Assembly (NCBI GenBank): GCA_025558075.1
Contig: JAHLKF010000003.1
Location: 558,001 to 622,000, forward strand
Source of the DNA: Gaertneriomyces semiglobifer
Taxonomy: Eukaryota > Chytridiomycota > Chytridiomycetes > Spizellomycetales > Spizellomycetaceae
DNA length: 64,000 nucleotides
Reading direction: 5' to 3'
Shown: one piece after another, positions 21,612-35,600 of the stretch
Position numbering within the stretch: position 1 is the first letter of the stretch
Layout of the letters: the number at the start of each line of letters is the position of its first letter
Notes under the pieces: model-generated
The model's database searches: none
What the model saw: only the letters and a program-made list of their open reading frames with translations
What the model was told of the DNA's origin: nothing
Program-made: the position numbers and the translations under genes

Positions 21612-24000
21612 CTAGTTTTCTTTTGTCTTTGGAGCGTACTTCTGAGCAATCAACTCCTTTTTGGCAACGTACTCATTGCTCAGCTTTTTCATGGTTTTCA
21701 AGTAGGCAGCCTCCTTCTTTTCTTGGGCGTGCTGTTCCTTCCAGTTCATACCCCACACTTCCGATCTGCACAAAAATTCATTCAACAAGATGAGAAGTAG
21801 AACCGGGGTGCACCCAAGAAAAATGGAAACTTACCGCTTGGGGAAGAGAATCATCATATCTTTAAGAGTCCTCTCCAGGGTATCACGGTATCGGAAGCTA
21901 TCGGTTTCTTTGCACGACAACTTGCTTGATATGGAGAATTTCAGAGAGTCCTTTCCGATAGCATAGTTGATACCATATCCATTAGGGACCACAGGCCCGA
22001 ATCCGCCATAGAACCAGGTTCCGGGTGACATGTTGCTCGACGACAACCTAAACGTCATGGACTTTGTAAATGCGGCGTCATTGAAGATTTCGGCTTTTCC
22101 TTGCTCCTCGGGCTTAATCATACACCGTAAACCCAACATGTGGCGATCGATGCCTTTCCCAAACGTGGCGTCCTTCATGTATGCGCTCTGCGCCGCAAGA
22201 GCTTTTCGGAAGATGGAGCGTTTGTCATCGTACTAGTAACAAAAAGCGTGTACTTAGAGAACAAGGTCACCGAAAGAGCCACTTGATCGTGTCACTTACC
22301 AAAATGTTATCATTATCGAAGGCACAAGCAAACTCCCATGTTTCTTTCGTTAAACTGCGTCCGGTCTCCGTCCTACCATGCTTGAACAACCGCGTAGAGG
22401 CAGATTCATACACTGCTGTGGGTTCATTATTGGGTTCTGTATAGTGTCCACCGTCCGCGGGCATGCGCCTCCATGCAAGTTGCAGCGCCAACTGCACATA
22501 TGCGTCCGGGCTTGCTCCTGCAACTTCTTTGATGTACCGCGCGCCATAGATGTCCGTCTGCAACAGGCAACTCTGTGTATCCTTGATAAGCGCCTTCGCT
22601 GTCGTTTCCGCTTCTCGGACGAGAGCCGTGACCTCTTCGTCAACAACCCATTCCAACCGCTGGGGAGCTGGCAAAGCTGGTCCGTCAGAGTTTGGCGGAT
22701 CTACAGCAGGTTCAGTGGATAAGATAAAGTCGAACATCTTTCCGGGAATTACCGCGTCAGACGGAGTATGCTCGCCGTTAACACCGCTGCGGCCGCTGGA
22801 GGTGACGACAAGTTGAATGGCTTTGTCAAACCAACGATTATGACCGTTGAAGTTGTGGAATATTTGGTGGTGGGAAAGATCAATGTTTTTCTTTGTGGAA
22901 TGGGCGTCCAGACAAACGGCAAATAGTGCGTCCTTGATGATCTCCAGATTCTGCGTGTTCTGCTGGCTCAACTGACGAAGTTTGTCCATTCCTTTGGCGC
23001 ATGTGTCACGATCACCTGCAGTGAGAACGCCTACTGCGGGTTGCGGCTGCTTTGACAAACTATCTTGACCTACAGCATAGAGTATCCTACAGGACGGCAA
23101 GTTAAAGGGTCAGGTCTGGGCTCGTGCATGGTGACGTATTGTGCGAACCTCTCAATCTCTTGGATAGGCACACGTGAGCCGTCTGATCGAACAACATCGA
23201 CTTTGTATATCTGATCGCGGGTAAGCACAATGATATGACGAGCGGACGCGGGCCACACCGTGTGGATTTTATCGGCTGGAGATGCAGATATGCGGGTCGC
23301 TCCGAACTGGTTCTTGTATTGATTCATGTCAAGTGGTTTATCCCTGAGATACTCTGGTGCGAGCCGTTCCGAGTCAACTACTTCCTTAAAGTTGAGCATA
23401 TTCGTTATTAGGCCAGCAGCGCGATGTATTTGGAAGCTTGACAGGACGCCTTTGGGTGGTGGTTTGCTGAGGAGATCTTGAGGGTGCTCTGGATGGTCGA
23501 CAAATTGACACCACCAGTTGACATTGATCAAGCTGGGCTCTCTCCACTCCAAATACGCCTTGTTGAGCCAGATGTGTTCCAGCCACGAGTTCTGTACGGT
23601 GGTCGTGGTCAAATCACACCAAAAATGACAATCAACGCACGAGCATACTAACTTCTTGCGTCTTGTCATAGTCCAGCAGTCTCTTCTGTAGTTCTTCACC
23701 GAAGCCACCGGGTTTGATAAATTCTTGGACTGCGGCCTCTGTGCGATTGTACTCCTCAGGAGAGAGTAAGGGTGAGCAGCTAGCCAGATACTTGTCCGCA
23801 AGGTTCTTCAACGACGGCACAGGAAGGCGCGGGACTTTTGACTGATTTCCAAAGGTCTTCGTGGAGGCCTGCGTGGCCAAGTAGCGTCTGCAAGTGACAG
23901 TATGAATGAAGAGGAGGACAATGGATGTCTAGACACAACACAAACGACGGTACCGGCTATGGCCAAGAAGCCTCGACCTACTGGGGCAAAAGATCGTCAT
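21612..24000 (-). CDS. Carnitine O-acetyltransferase (mitochondrial-type leader)
   Basis: Six exons fit with matching phases: 24000-23954, 23887-23653, 23591-23149, 23086-22300, 22232-21835 and 21765-21612 (687 residues). Recognisable blocks are VPRLPVPSLKNLADKYL, QFGATRISASPADKI and INVNWWCQF. The catalytic histidine is in NGEHTPSDA. Near the end are FYGGFGPVVPNGYGINY and ILFPKRSEVWG. The enzyme transfers acetyl groups between CoA and carnitine so that acetyl units can cross organelle membranes. Exon 1 (MTIFCPSRSRLLGHSR) resembles a mitochondrial presequence. It was chosen because it alone gives the needed phase and leaves room for the divergent neighbour. The C-terminus (TKEN) is not a peroxisomal PTS1. 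Confidence 0.9.
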
Positions 24001-24262
24001 TGTTGCGACGCTTTGACGGTAACTGGTCGCTATTCACCTCGCTTCGTGGATTTGCCAAAGAAGAATTTCAAGATCTTCAACTCGGTCGTCGGAAGATATG
24101 CGGAGTGGCGGCACAGTCACGTCATGCATGTAGACCTTCAACGATCAGAGGAACGACTGTTTCTTCGCGTGGGCGACGACCACATTGGCAGGAGGCGTGG
24201 AGAGGCATTCGCAGCGGACTGCAGCGAACAACGAGAGGCTAGTTTGTGGAGGTTCTTACCGA

Positions 24263-24977
24263 ATGAGGGCATTGTCGCGAGGAATCCGTAGCGTGCCATC
24301 TGTATCTTCTTCGTTGATCAGCGTACGACGCAACTCGTCTCTCTTCGGTTACCTGCCCGATATCGGCACAATGGGGGTCAACAGCCATCAAGTAGAGTTC
24401 TTTAAGGCTAACCAGTTTGCTGTTGGTATGTTTGTCGTTGTTGGACTGAGATGACGCTCCGTGCGAAACTCTTTCTCCTGGCGCTGAACAAAACGTGAAA
24501 TAAAACAGTGGGGGCAAGTACAGACAGAGCAAAGTACGGAAACAAAGTCTTCAGGTGGTATCTTAGCCAGGGGCTATCGGTCAGTCCCATCAACCCCGTA
24601 CGTATCTATTCCGTTCTGCTCGGGCTGACGCTTTTGTCGCACACATTCATGAGCGCTTCACGGACTCAAACCTGTTCATTTTCTCACTGAAGACTCAACC
24701 TGAAGTGGAGGATCACAAGGCCCTTCCGTCACTGTCGGCGTTACCGGACCCATCCGCCGTGTCCGTATCAGTCATTACTCCCCCGAAAGTAACGCGTGGG
24801 ATCATTGAAGAGGCAGCTAAGCTGGGGATCAAGAACATTTGGCTCCAGCCAGGTGCCGAAAGCGCAGAGGCTATCCAACTGGCCACGGACCACAAAATGA
24901 ACATCATTGCTGGTGGTCCTTGTGTTCTCGTGTCAGGAGAAGAAGCGAGAAAAGCAGCCACCTCACACAAAATGTGA
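24263..24977 (+). CDS. CoA-binding domain protein (succinyl-CoA ligase alpha-like Rossmann fold)
   Basis: Exons 24263-24425, 24509-24597 and 24693-24977 give 178 residues. The single domain starts FFKANQFAVVGASTDRAKYG, the glycine loop for the CoA pyrophosphate. It continues GLSVSPINP, then VSVITPPKVTRGIIEEAAKLG and IWLQPGAES, and ends in IIAGGPCVL. Such stand-alone CoA_binding_2 proteins are widespread and bind CoA, but their reaction is mostly unknown. The 45 residues before the domain are rich in Arg and Ser and look like a mitochondrial leader. An internal ATG at 24371 would give a leaderless form. The gene is divergent from the carnitine acetyltransferase, 262 bp apart. Confidence 0.85.
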
Positions 24978-25146
24978 TATTTTCTCAACGCTTATTCTAA
25001 ATCATGACACCAAAGATACTTCTTTCCCGTCTACCGCAGTGCAAGCTGCATCACTTTGGTAGAATGATGCTGGTTCATGAATATTTAAGATTATGCGTTT
25101 GATGACTTTACCATGCAGCACTACCTACACAGACTATCGACTACCT

Positions 25147-26244
25147 CTATTTCTTCCCGGACAGCCAACTCAACCAGCCCTTGTTCTCTCGTGGAGCGTC
25201 CTGTGAAGCATCCTGTGATTCCTCTTTTTGTGCAATATCGGATTCTGCGGAGACTTCCTCAATGGCACGATCCCCTTCGCGATCCGACGCTGCTAGCTCA
25301 CTTACAACTTCAGTCGATATTGGGGTCTGTAACGCACCCGCATATGCCAGTTCTGAAGCTGTCATGGCCTTTGTAACTTGGCCAGCTTCATCTACTATGA
25401 ATCTTCTTTTCCTCAAGGTCATCTGGAAGCTTCGCGACAGCCCTTGTTTTCCAACAACAGCATCAACTTTTTTCTGCATTTCCTCAACGGCATGCGCGTT
25501 TTCCTCTTGAAACCGTTGCAGAACTGTTCGCTGATGTTCAGCCTCCGCCGCACGGGCAAGAGGATATGATTGTAGTGATTTCTCAAACTTTCGTGTCAGC
25601 TTCACAAGTCCCAACTCCTGTTGCACCAGTTTCTTCTTTTCTAAACCTCGCACATCCTCTCTGTCCAAGAGTTTTATAGCATGACATTCCTCACCGGTCA
25701 TAGGATCCACAATCTGTACGACACGCTTCTGGTAAAGCCTGCTCTCCACAACCGAGAGTCGCTCTTTTACTTCGTGGTATCGTTGTTTAGCGAGGGCGTA
25801 CACAATATCTTTTGGGTTATCCACCAACTCAACAATCGCTTTAGGTGCCCGATCCGTTCCACTTCGGCGATAGCCGTTCATGTGTATGCGAGTGTAACCA
25901 CCAGTACGGGTAGCATAGCGTACGGCCAAAGGACCCAGAAGTTTCGGAAGGGTGATGTGAGGGACGAAAAGTTTTGAACGAGCGGTCGCAATGGATGTTG
26001 GGGTACGCTCTTTAGCACTTTCAATCAACTAGCAAAGAACCCTTCAATACCAACACCTCTGCTACCATCATTGAAATGGAACGGTTACCTTGTCTGCGGC
26101 TCGTTGCATAAACTTTGCCTTTGGCAATGTGGTCTCGATTCTCTCATGGTAGACCAACTGGGTCAACAGGTTTCTCAGTAGCGATCGCCGATGGGATGCC
26201 GTCCTGTTTAGCTGCTTCTGCCAAAACCTCCTCCCGTGCTTCAT
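25147..26244 (-). CDS. Mitochondrial large ribosomal subunit protein bL17m
   Basis: Two exons, 26244-26089 and 26028-25147, give 345 residues. The first 125 residues are bL17: MKHGRRFWQKQLNRTASHRR, then LRNLLTQLVYHERIETTLPKAK, and RTGGYTRIHMNGYRRSG with a Lys/Arg-rich core. The remaining 220 residues form a coiled-coil, charged extension typical of mitochondrial versions and absent from bacteria. No separate presequence is evident, as for several L17m proteins. It stands head-to-head with the Atp19 gene (227 bp). Confidence 0.92.
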
Positions 26245-26471
26245 TTTGTTCTACTTCCCACAATCAATCAACGCTCAAGATCGTCGTTGGTCGTCGTTTG
26301 AGACAAAATCCTCAACTTGCGAAATCCTGCCAACGCGATCGCATGCGTTGCTATGGCGACAAAGCAGCCGGGTTCATTGATCTGGGCAGACTGGCAGCCA
26401 GCGACAGTTACCACCATCGCCTCGAAACGTCTATCATTTCCCAAGGACTTTGATAAAGGTATACCAGCAAG

Positions 26472-26823
26472 ATGGCCGGAGGAAACCCCCTTGAGACCTA
26501 CAACATTGCGGGCATGAGGATCCCCCGTTACAAGGTATGAATTGGATTACACTCGCACTTGGACGGTTGGTGATGGATGGTTTGGTTCTCTTTTACTCAC
26601 CCGAGGCGGCTTGATTGTGTTGCAGGTTGCCTTGTACGGTATGATCGGATACACCCTCTTGTTCACGGGCCTTATTAAGTACAAGCAGATGCAACCCCCG
26701 GCACCCATTGTTTATGACAGCCCGGAAGAGGAATCCTACGTGAAGCGATACATCAAGCACATGGAGGCAGAATCTCACAAGCCCCAGCTTCTTCGTGAGC
26801 CCTACCGCGGCACCACCTACTAG
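26472..26823 (+). CDS. ATP19: F1Fo-ATP synthase subunit k (Atp19-like), small single-pass membrane protein
   Basis: Exons 26472-26534 and 26626-26823 give 86 residues. The start MAGGNPLETYNIAGMRIPRY is followed by one membrane segment (VALYGMIGYTLLFTGLI). A charged C-terminus follows, including EEESYVKRYIKHMEAE. This layout (MAG start, YNIAG or YTIFG motif, single helix, acidic amphipathic tail) matches fungal subunit k. That subunit sits at the dimer interface of the mitochondrial ATP synthase and is not needed for catalysis. The match is by pattern rather than long identity, so a different small inner-membrane subunit remains possible. Confidence 0.65.
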
Positions 26824-27598
26824 ATGCCGAGGATCCATCACGAAGAAGCATGCTCGAATACATGGACGACTACTTTTCATATTACATCTTCGGAACCTCT
26901 GCTGAATCCACCATGGCACAAACAGAGTTGAATCGGAAGAAATACTGTGTATATGTAACCCGTGATTAGGCAACCAGAACACACGTGTACAATCCCTCTT
27001 GTCCGTGACTTCCCTGCGTGCTGTCTGAAGGTGGAGCAACAAATACATTACTGGAATTACAGATCCTCATCAGGTTAGAATCAACGCGCTTTCTGATTCG
27101 ATTGTCTTTCTGTTCCTGGAGAATTTGAACGCCCTTGTGCATTGCGTCCCCGAGTGTCTGGCCGTGATTCTCATCCATTTCCGACGTGATTACCGAAAAC
27201 CCGATAGTGATGCATAATGGCCGTTGGCCGCTTTTGGACGTGATTGCACGATTTGGGGCGGCCTTTGCCAACCCGACTGAATCAATGATGTATATCGTCC
27301 ATACAGTGACTAACATGATCGCATGCGCGCAACTTGTACATTCTGCATGCGTTGTTACGGAAGTATATCAGCGAATACCGTAAGGTCAACCGCTCCGTAC
27401 TTGATAGGGTCCTTTGATTATGATTATGGATGAAAATGGAGTGGCTGCCGTACGTGTGCTAGCGTCAGCATCGCAGAGTGGTTTCTCCAGGCGCCTTGTT
27501 GATGACGGACGCAGAGATATCGCAGGCGAAAGTATCATCGCCGCCGTGTACTGTATCGCGCACCCGATACCACGTAATGCGGCGGTAGAAGAGCTTTC
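26824..27598. other. Convergent intergenic region with an unassigned minus-strand ORF
   Basis: Between the Atp19 and Siw14 stops lie about 775 bp. A minus-strand open frame at 27316-26966 includes SEMDENHGQTLGDAMHKG and ends LYTCVLVA. It has plausible coding character but no recognisable family and no clear upstream exon. Everything else in the stretch appears non-coding. Confidence 0.3.
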
Positions 27599-28795
<1,197 letters not shown>

Positions 28796-28975
28796 CGCTG
28801 ATCTTACGGAGGAAGGGGAGAGGATAGAAATACGGTTCGCCGCTAGTTAAATGCCGGTGCCAGAGCCTCCGTTCTTGTACATCTGGTCAACCTCAACTCA
28901 TATTGTCGATGTCATTGGACGTTCAGTTTGAACTCGGCAGCACGCGACGAACTGGCTTTTCCACACAGGTTTACG

Positions 28976-30705
28976 ATGATTCGACTAATACAATTAACCA
29001 CCAAGCGTCTTTCAATAGTTCCTCGTTGCTCTCATGTGAGGGTGCTTTCGACGCAGGAGCTGAGCCGAGTGAATGATGTATGATCGTACCTTTGACATCT
29101 GCACGCCGCAGAATCACTAAGTGCGAATCGCAGCGATCGTTGTTAGTCACCAAGAATTTCATTGGAGGTGAATGGAAAAGCAGCGAGAGCGGACAGACGT
29201 ATGCTGTAGAAGGTGAATTCATCCTGTTTAATGACATCGGTTAGCAAATCCGTTGACTCTGTTTGCTGCTATACAGACCCGGCAACACGAACGACTATCG
29301 CGCATGTTCCCAACTCTACGAGCAAAGATGTTGAACATGCCATTAGCGCCGCTAAGGAGGCTGGTAAAGTGTGGAAAGGGACTACGGGAAATGAGCGCGG
29401 GCAGATATTGACGAAATGGTGGCAGTTGGTGATGAAGCACCAACACGATCTAGGTTCGATGAAGCCCGTTCCAACCGCAACGCATCGGCCAATACTAATC
29501 GCGGATCGGAATTTTCAGCTCGTATAATTACCTATGAGAACGGAAAACCGCTGTCTGAATCGATGGGAGAGATTTCTTATGGGGGTGATTACATTACATG
29601 GTTTGCTGGTGCCGCGGCCCGAATGTCTGGAACGATTCTCCCATCTCCTTCTCCAAAAAAGCAAATGTTTGCTGTGCTTGATCCAGTTGGAGTGTGTGGA
29701 TTGATTACTCCTTGGAACTTTCCACATGCTATGCTGGCGAGGAAGATCGCCCCGGCGCTAGCGGCAGGATGCACGGTTGTCATCAAACCCAGTCCAGAGA
29801 CACCGTTGAGTGCCTTGGCTATGGTGAAGCTCGCGTCGGACGCCGGCGTCCCGCCAGGCGTCATCAATATTATTACATGCGACACGGACCATACGCCTGA
29901 CGTAGGGGCCTCGCTCACAAGGAGCCCTACTGTGCGAAAAATATCTTTCACTGGGTCCACTGCCGTGGGAAAATTGTTAATGCGAAACTCTTCGAACACA
30001 ATAAAGAAGCTATCTCTTGAACTTGGTGGCAATGCGCCCTTTATAGTCTTTGAGGACGCGGACATTGAGAAAGCAGCAGACGGCTTAATGGTTGCTAAGT
30101 TCCGTAACGCTGGTCAAGCATGTATCGCTGCGAACAGAATATATGTTCAGGAGGCCATATTTGAGCAGTTCAAGGCTGCTTTGACTAAGCGGGTAGAGCA
30201 GTTGAAGGTGGGGAATGGACTTGGAACGGGTGTCAGTGTGGGGCCTCTGATCAATCAGGCTGCCTTCGATAAAGTGACAGCGATTGTGAAGGATGCTCTT
30301 GAAGGTGGGGCAAGGATTGTCTGCGGTGGAGGGTCGCAGTCCCTTCAGGGTTCCTTTTACCCGCCAACCGTTCTCGAACGTTGCACCACTGATATGAGGA
30401 TTGCCCATGAAGAGGTGTTTGGTCCGGTTGCGGCGCTATTCAAATTCCGGACTGAAGAGGAAGTGGTACAGTATTCGAACGACTCCCCTTATGGATTGGC
30501 GGCGTACGCCTATACATCCTCTCTTCCGCGTATGCTTCGCCTTTCTAGAAACTTGGAGACAGGACTACTTGGTATTAATGAAGGAGGTATCAGCTGCGCG
30601 TCTGCTCCTTTTGGAGGGGTGAAGGAATCAGGGCTCGGGCGAGAGGGTGGCTTCGGAGGCCTTGAGGAGTTTGGAGAATGGAAATATGTATGTGTGGCAG
30701 AGTAG
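28976..30705 (+). CDS. Succinate-semialdehyde dehydrogenase (aldehyde dehydrogenase family)
   Basis: Exons 28976-29077, 29134-29212, 29277-29453 and 29519-30705 give 514 residues. The leader MIRLIQLTTKRLSIVPR is mitochondrial in style. The dehydrogenase domain has NFIGGEWKSSESGQTYAV, PWNFPHAMLARKIAPALAAG, FTGSTAVGK, the general-base Glu in LELGGNAPF, and the nucleophilic Cys in RNAGQACIAANR. These blocks fit the SSADH/GabD branch, which oxidises succinate semialdehyde to succinate at the end of the GABA shunt. The first intron acceptor at 29133 was chosen over two others because it restores the usual spacing to NFIGGEW. The gene diverges from the Siw14 gene, 180 bp apart. Confidence 0.9.
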
Positions 30706-31179
30706 GACCATTTTGTATTTTGACCAGTGATCACTGATTGATTGCGCATGGGTTGTGGCGAAGCTTGCCAGAAGGCATTTAGGCCTACATCCATGGCCTC
30801 GTTCCTTGTTTGATGCTATCGCAGTGTTTGCCTCTTTGAGTGTCTTTGGGATTTTATGATTCTACGCCATGTGCAAAATATGATGAACAGTCCACGCAAT
30901 TCGTAGGATGAGATACCCAGCAAGTCCGATGAAGGTGGCCTTCCCACCACATTCAATCGCTAATACGGTGGTTAGCGCTGGTCCAACAGCTAGATAGAAT
31001 CACTCCCCTTTCCATAGTAGTCTTTGTTCCTAAATTACGTATCTGACAATCTGGCGTGTAAAAGCATGCCGTCAGACTCTTAAATTAAACGCTTATTGAG
31101 CGGCCATCAGAGAGTAGATGCGTCCCGCTCGATGATGTATGCCACCGTGTGCCCACCAGACGTCAAGTGGTATAATGCT
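30706..31179. other. Convergent intergenic region, SSADH to NC2-beta
   Basis: No gene or repeat seen in these 474 bp. It contains the 3' ends of two converging genes. Confidence 0.4.
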
Positions 31180-31953
31180 TCAAGACGGCGAAGATGGGCC
31201 ACTTTGTGATTGCATTCGCATTCGCGCCTGCGCAAACAGTTGCTCTTGCGCCTTTTCCAATTCCTCCTGCGTCATTCCGGATGTTTTGAGCTTATCAACT
31301 CGCTTTTCACGCTCCTACAAATGGACGGTACAAGGCATAAGTCGCAGCGCCGTTGCGAGGCCGGAAAAAGCTTGCCTCTTACTTTTGCCTGCTTGTTGTG
31401 ATCATTCATGACATCTGTAACGTCCTTTAGATAATTCTCGAACCCCAGCGTCTAAATAAGATGGCACCAATGGGTTAGCGGGGTTCTCATGCTCGTTCGA
31501 CTGAATGAAGTGTCACACCTGAAGTGCTGCAATGATGTGCTCGCCGTTGATCGTCTTCTTTTGCTCACGCTCACAAATTTCATTGGCTGAATGGAACAAA
31601 GCATTAAGAGCCAACTTCGCCAATTACTAGGCAATTCAAGGCAGTTCTACCTTCACCCGAAATTAAATGGATAAACTCTGCAACAACCAACTTCAGCGTT
31701 CAACGTGGGTGTGTGTGAAAGCCTGCATCTGACCCACCAACACAACAATCAGCAATCAAATCCTTTGTCTCTTTCGCACACGAGAGGTCATCGGGCATCA
31801 TATCCTGAATCACTTTCGTGACCGTAGCTGTGGAATGAACAATGTTTAGAAATTGCTCCTGATGATACGGACGCAACTGTGCATTTTAACACCTTTCGGG
31901 AGAGATAACTCCTCTTCTGCACCACCTGTTGTCGTCTCATAATCGTCGTCCAT
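31180..31953 (-). CDS. NCB2: NC2-beta / Dr1 histone-fold transcription repressor
   Basis: Six exons (31953-31893, 31827-31738, 31677-31651, 31586-31519, 31451-31383, 31314-31180) give 149 residues with matching phases. The H2B-like histone fold is LPKATVTKVIQDMMPDD, then AKETKDLIADCCVEFIHLIS and the Dr1 signature KKTINGEHIIAALQTLGFE. The helix YLKDVTDVMNDHNKQ and a Gln/Ser-rich tail follow. Dr1 dimerises with NC2-alpha and binds TBP-DNA to repress or redirect initiation. The partner subunit is encoded at 1230-1727 in the same window. Five introns in a 450-nt coding region, with one exon of only 27 nt, is dense even for this locus. Confidence 0.94.
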
Positions 31954-32634
31954 GCTAATAGTACACTTTTTAATGTCCGCTCTGCCCAAAAGTCGTTGAA
32001 CGATCTTGGTAACAGCGGTGTTTTAACTCTTCCTGGTTTGAGCGAGGCAAGCGCGGTTTGCGACGCTTCTTCCCCGCCTTGAAGAATGGACGCCTTGCCG
32101 CCAACTCCCCGCAAACAAGAATGAGGGCGGGACGACGGCGAAACCTGTCGTTACGTCGCCGGTTGGAATTGGCATCACCCGCTCTTTCACCTGCTGATTT
32201 GCACCAAGACTTTCATGAAGGTATTCAGCAAAGCAAGGAGGCGAAGCCCATCATGAATGATGGCCTTACGGAACGGGAGTAGCCTTTGCTTGGCCTGCAG
32301 AATGAATGCTGTGGATACCAGCGAGCTCCCTAGTCTTATGGCCACCCAATAGCATTGCCTTGAAGTGTTCCGAACTGTAACATACGATACATGCAATCCC
32401 TTCTTTGAATAGCTATGACCCGGCCGGTTACTGGCTCGGCTAGCTCTCCATGCAATCGCTTTCGGGCATTCTAATACATTCCATCATGGTGGTTATCACT
32501 GTGGCAAGCTTCTGTTATAACTCCGCGGTGTTTGACGCGAACAAGTTGGCATCAACTCATTGACGCCCGCCCAACGAACAGGCACAATATAAGAGGGACG
32601 TCGCAATGAAGGATCGCTGATTTTATCGCCTGAT
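31954..32634. other. Divergent intergenic region, NC2-beta to TBC1D32
   Basis: About 680 bp separate two divergent starts. A plus-strand open frame at 32058-32282 is Arg-rich at its start and has no family match. I see no supported gene and take the stretch as promoters plus spacer. Confidence 0.35.
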
Positions 32635-35600
32635 ATGCAGGGTTCTCATGAACACGTTCACCGTCGATCCAGCCATGATCATGAGGCCCGTCGCCGGGCG
32701 CAAGCCGACTCCCTCAAAATCTTGGTACAAAGTTGCTTGCGAGCAACTCGAGGGAAACTTGACGGCCTTGAGGGCCTTGAAAGAGTCGATGAGAGTTTTC
32801 ATGTACGTTGAGCATTGAGGAAACACATGTTCCTTGCTCTTTTCTAATGGTGATCGCATAGAAATACGCTTTCGTGAGAAAGCTGCACAAACGAGTCGAG
32901 GCAATAGCTGGACCGTTTTTAGAGGAACTACTCAGCAACCGTGATCATGATGGTAGGCACATTGCATCCTACAGGAGGCAAGCTTGACTACATGTTTACA
33001 AGTATACTCATGACCTATGAATGATGTATTAGAGATCCAGCTTCTCGTGCCCACAGTGGTCGATCGCGTAGTTTCATCGCAAGCGTACCAGGAGCTGATA
33101 CGCATGCTCACCACAGAAACCACAGAAGCCGTGTCACAGATATTGCAATCTCCCGGGACTTCATACTCTAGACAGGCCGAAAACCATCGACGACCAAGTT
33201 ATGATTCATCAATACAAAGTAACACCACATCCAGCAGCACGGCCGGTTCATTGTCATTGACGCATACTCCCCTCCTCTCGGAGATCCGGCAATGCGCAAG
33301 CAATTTGGAGCCTCAGAACGATCCCACAGTTCGACAAAGAGCGATCACCAGGCTTATGGCATACCCATCCACAGATCTTGTCTCGCCGGATTTTCGAGAA
33401 GACACCAAGCGAGCGCTCGCGTTAGCGATAATCGACAGTGATCAGTTTGTTGGTATAGGGGCGTTAAAGGTGTATGCTCGGTGTTTCAGGGCTGCCGGTG
33501 GTGACCTGATCGGTGAAGTCTTCATGGAATATGTTGAAGCCGTAGGTGCGTTATGGGAACGAGCGCGCGTGGATGCCACCACCGGCCTGTCAACCGGAGA
33601 TTCGTTATTTAGAGCATTCCTACTCCTGAAGGAATTCATGATTGCGTTGCCCGCTCACTGGATTCGTTTTTCGGAAGAGATCACGACAGCTGCCGTGGAT
33701 GCAACCTTCGCGTTACTAAGCAAGTCGTCGCCGCTAAAGTTTAGGGCGACCCCTTTGCAGTATATGTGTCTAATCGATCCGCACGCCAATTGGTTCGTGA
33801 AGTGGTGCGTGTCGCACTTTGGGCGACATCTAATTGCAAAGGCACTAGCAAGCCGCCGGGACTTTCTAATGTTACCCGCTGCTGACACCATTGTACAGGC
33901 TACCAAACGCTTGAAAACGCTTGAAACGACTGATCAGGTGGTTTTAATGGACGTTGAGCTGGAGGAAGTGGACGAACTTCCTCAGAGTCGCATCAGCATT
34001 GCCGACTTGGAATACGTACAATTCGTGCACCATCTGATCATGTTGACTCAATTATCGATGTTTTCGGAGGGTCGAGGTTGTTTTCCAGTCTCGTTTCACA
34101 ACCTCGCCGAAGACAAGCGCACAGCTACTGTAAATGCTTTGAAGATGTTCTCAAGTGGCCAAACTTTGACAATAACAACGCTTACAAAGGTTTTGTCTGA
34201 ACTGATGCAACGTCCCACTCACGTGGGTTTGAACACTGCATTGTCACATGGCAGTATTTCTGTCAAGAATCGGGAGTCGTTAGCAGTTCATGCGGTTGCT
34301 TGTCGACTGATGAAATACATTGCGCGACATGATACTGAGGGGCATCAACGGTTGCTTACAGTAGGTCCGAAGCTTCAATCGTCTGAATAATCATATGAGA
34401 ACTCAATCATTGTTGCAGGGTGAATTTGTCACTGGATTGGCGAGGCACTTTCCCACCAGTCCAACAGCGGTTGCGAATGTCGCTTGCATCCTTACTCAAC
34501 TGGCCGTGCTGCCGGATGGTATGAAGCTCCTGTTGGAAAACTTCAAAATTGTCGACAACGCTCTTGCATACATCAAGTCGGAAGTATCGCTGTCGCCGAT
34601 GTCCATTGCCGTTCGACGCCTCTTGAAGTTCGTCGGGAAGTTCTGTAGCAACCCGCAGGGTTTCGTTCGGAGCTTCTCAGCGCACCCAGACTTTGTAAAT
34701 GTACTTGCGAAGATGGGCACAGACGAAACAAGATGCGAAGCGATTGTGCTGAAGACATGCTTTCTACTCGGACAAACTCCACTCGCAAGCAAACTCTTGT
34801 CCACAACGGACTTGGTTGAAGGAATGCTGCAATGGTTTTCAGAAATGTATGTGAACCTCCTGCTCTAGAATGGAATGAAAACTGATATGGCTTCCTAGGT
34901 TGGATGTCGAACAAAGACGGTATTTTCCCACGGTAGCCAATATGTGCGCCACAATGGATGGTGCAGAAGCGGCTTCGGTTGTAGGTCTTTTTTCAATACT
35001 CTTCACACGCCTACTGGATACTGCTGCCTTGATAGCGGATGATGTCGATGATGCCAACCTACATGGGTCACTGTCATGCTTAGGGGTACTACTCACCAGT
35101 CCCGCATTTGTCAGTGCTTTTATGGAGGACGAAGAACCTGAACAACGCGGGTTTAAATACCTAATTGACACTGTCAAAGGCAGTACTTCAACCTCTGATG
35201 ATATTGAGATCACTTGTTTGAAGCTCCTTCACTGGGCATGTTCCTCCTTAAATGTTGGGGCACTGCTGGAGGGGCGGTTTGGTCTCAAAAAAGCGTTACT
35301 CGAGCGGAACCGAGCATCACCGTGCGCTTCTGAAGCTACTCTGTTGAGAACACAGATTGTCATCTCCCTCTCCGTCATAGATGGGCGTGTGTTTCGAGAT
35401 GTTGAGATGGATACATCTTTCGTGCTTGTGGATATGCCGGTGCCAGACATGTGGCTGCAGCCCATACCAGCGATCGCCCCGCAAGTCGGAAGTCCTGGTC
35501 TCAGAAACGTGCTGTCTCAGCATCTGGGGACAAATGGTGATGTCTTGTCCTCAGTGCGGGTAAGAGCTGGTACAGCATTGGCTATCGCATTCAATTTTAC

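Noticed and set aside
23902..24291. Plus-strand open frame of 129 codons opposite the carnitine acetyltransferase 5' end.
   Set aside because: It covers the other gene's first exon and introns, shows no domain, and ends just inside the start of the CoA-binding gene.
24241..24299. Alternative carnitine acetyltransferase starts at 24272 or 24299 on the minus strand, with an Arg/Ser-rich leader.
   Set aside because: They would overlap the divergent CoA-binding gene's first exon, and joining them in phase needs a poor donor. The exon at 24000-23954 fits phase and spacing.
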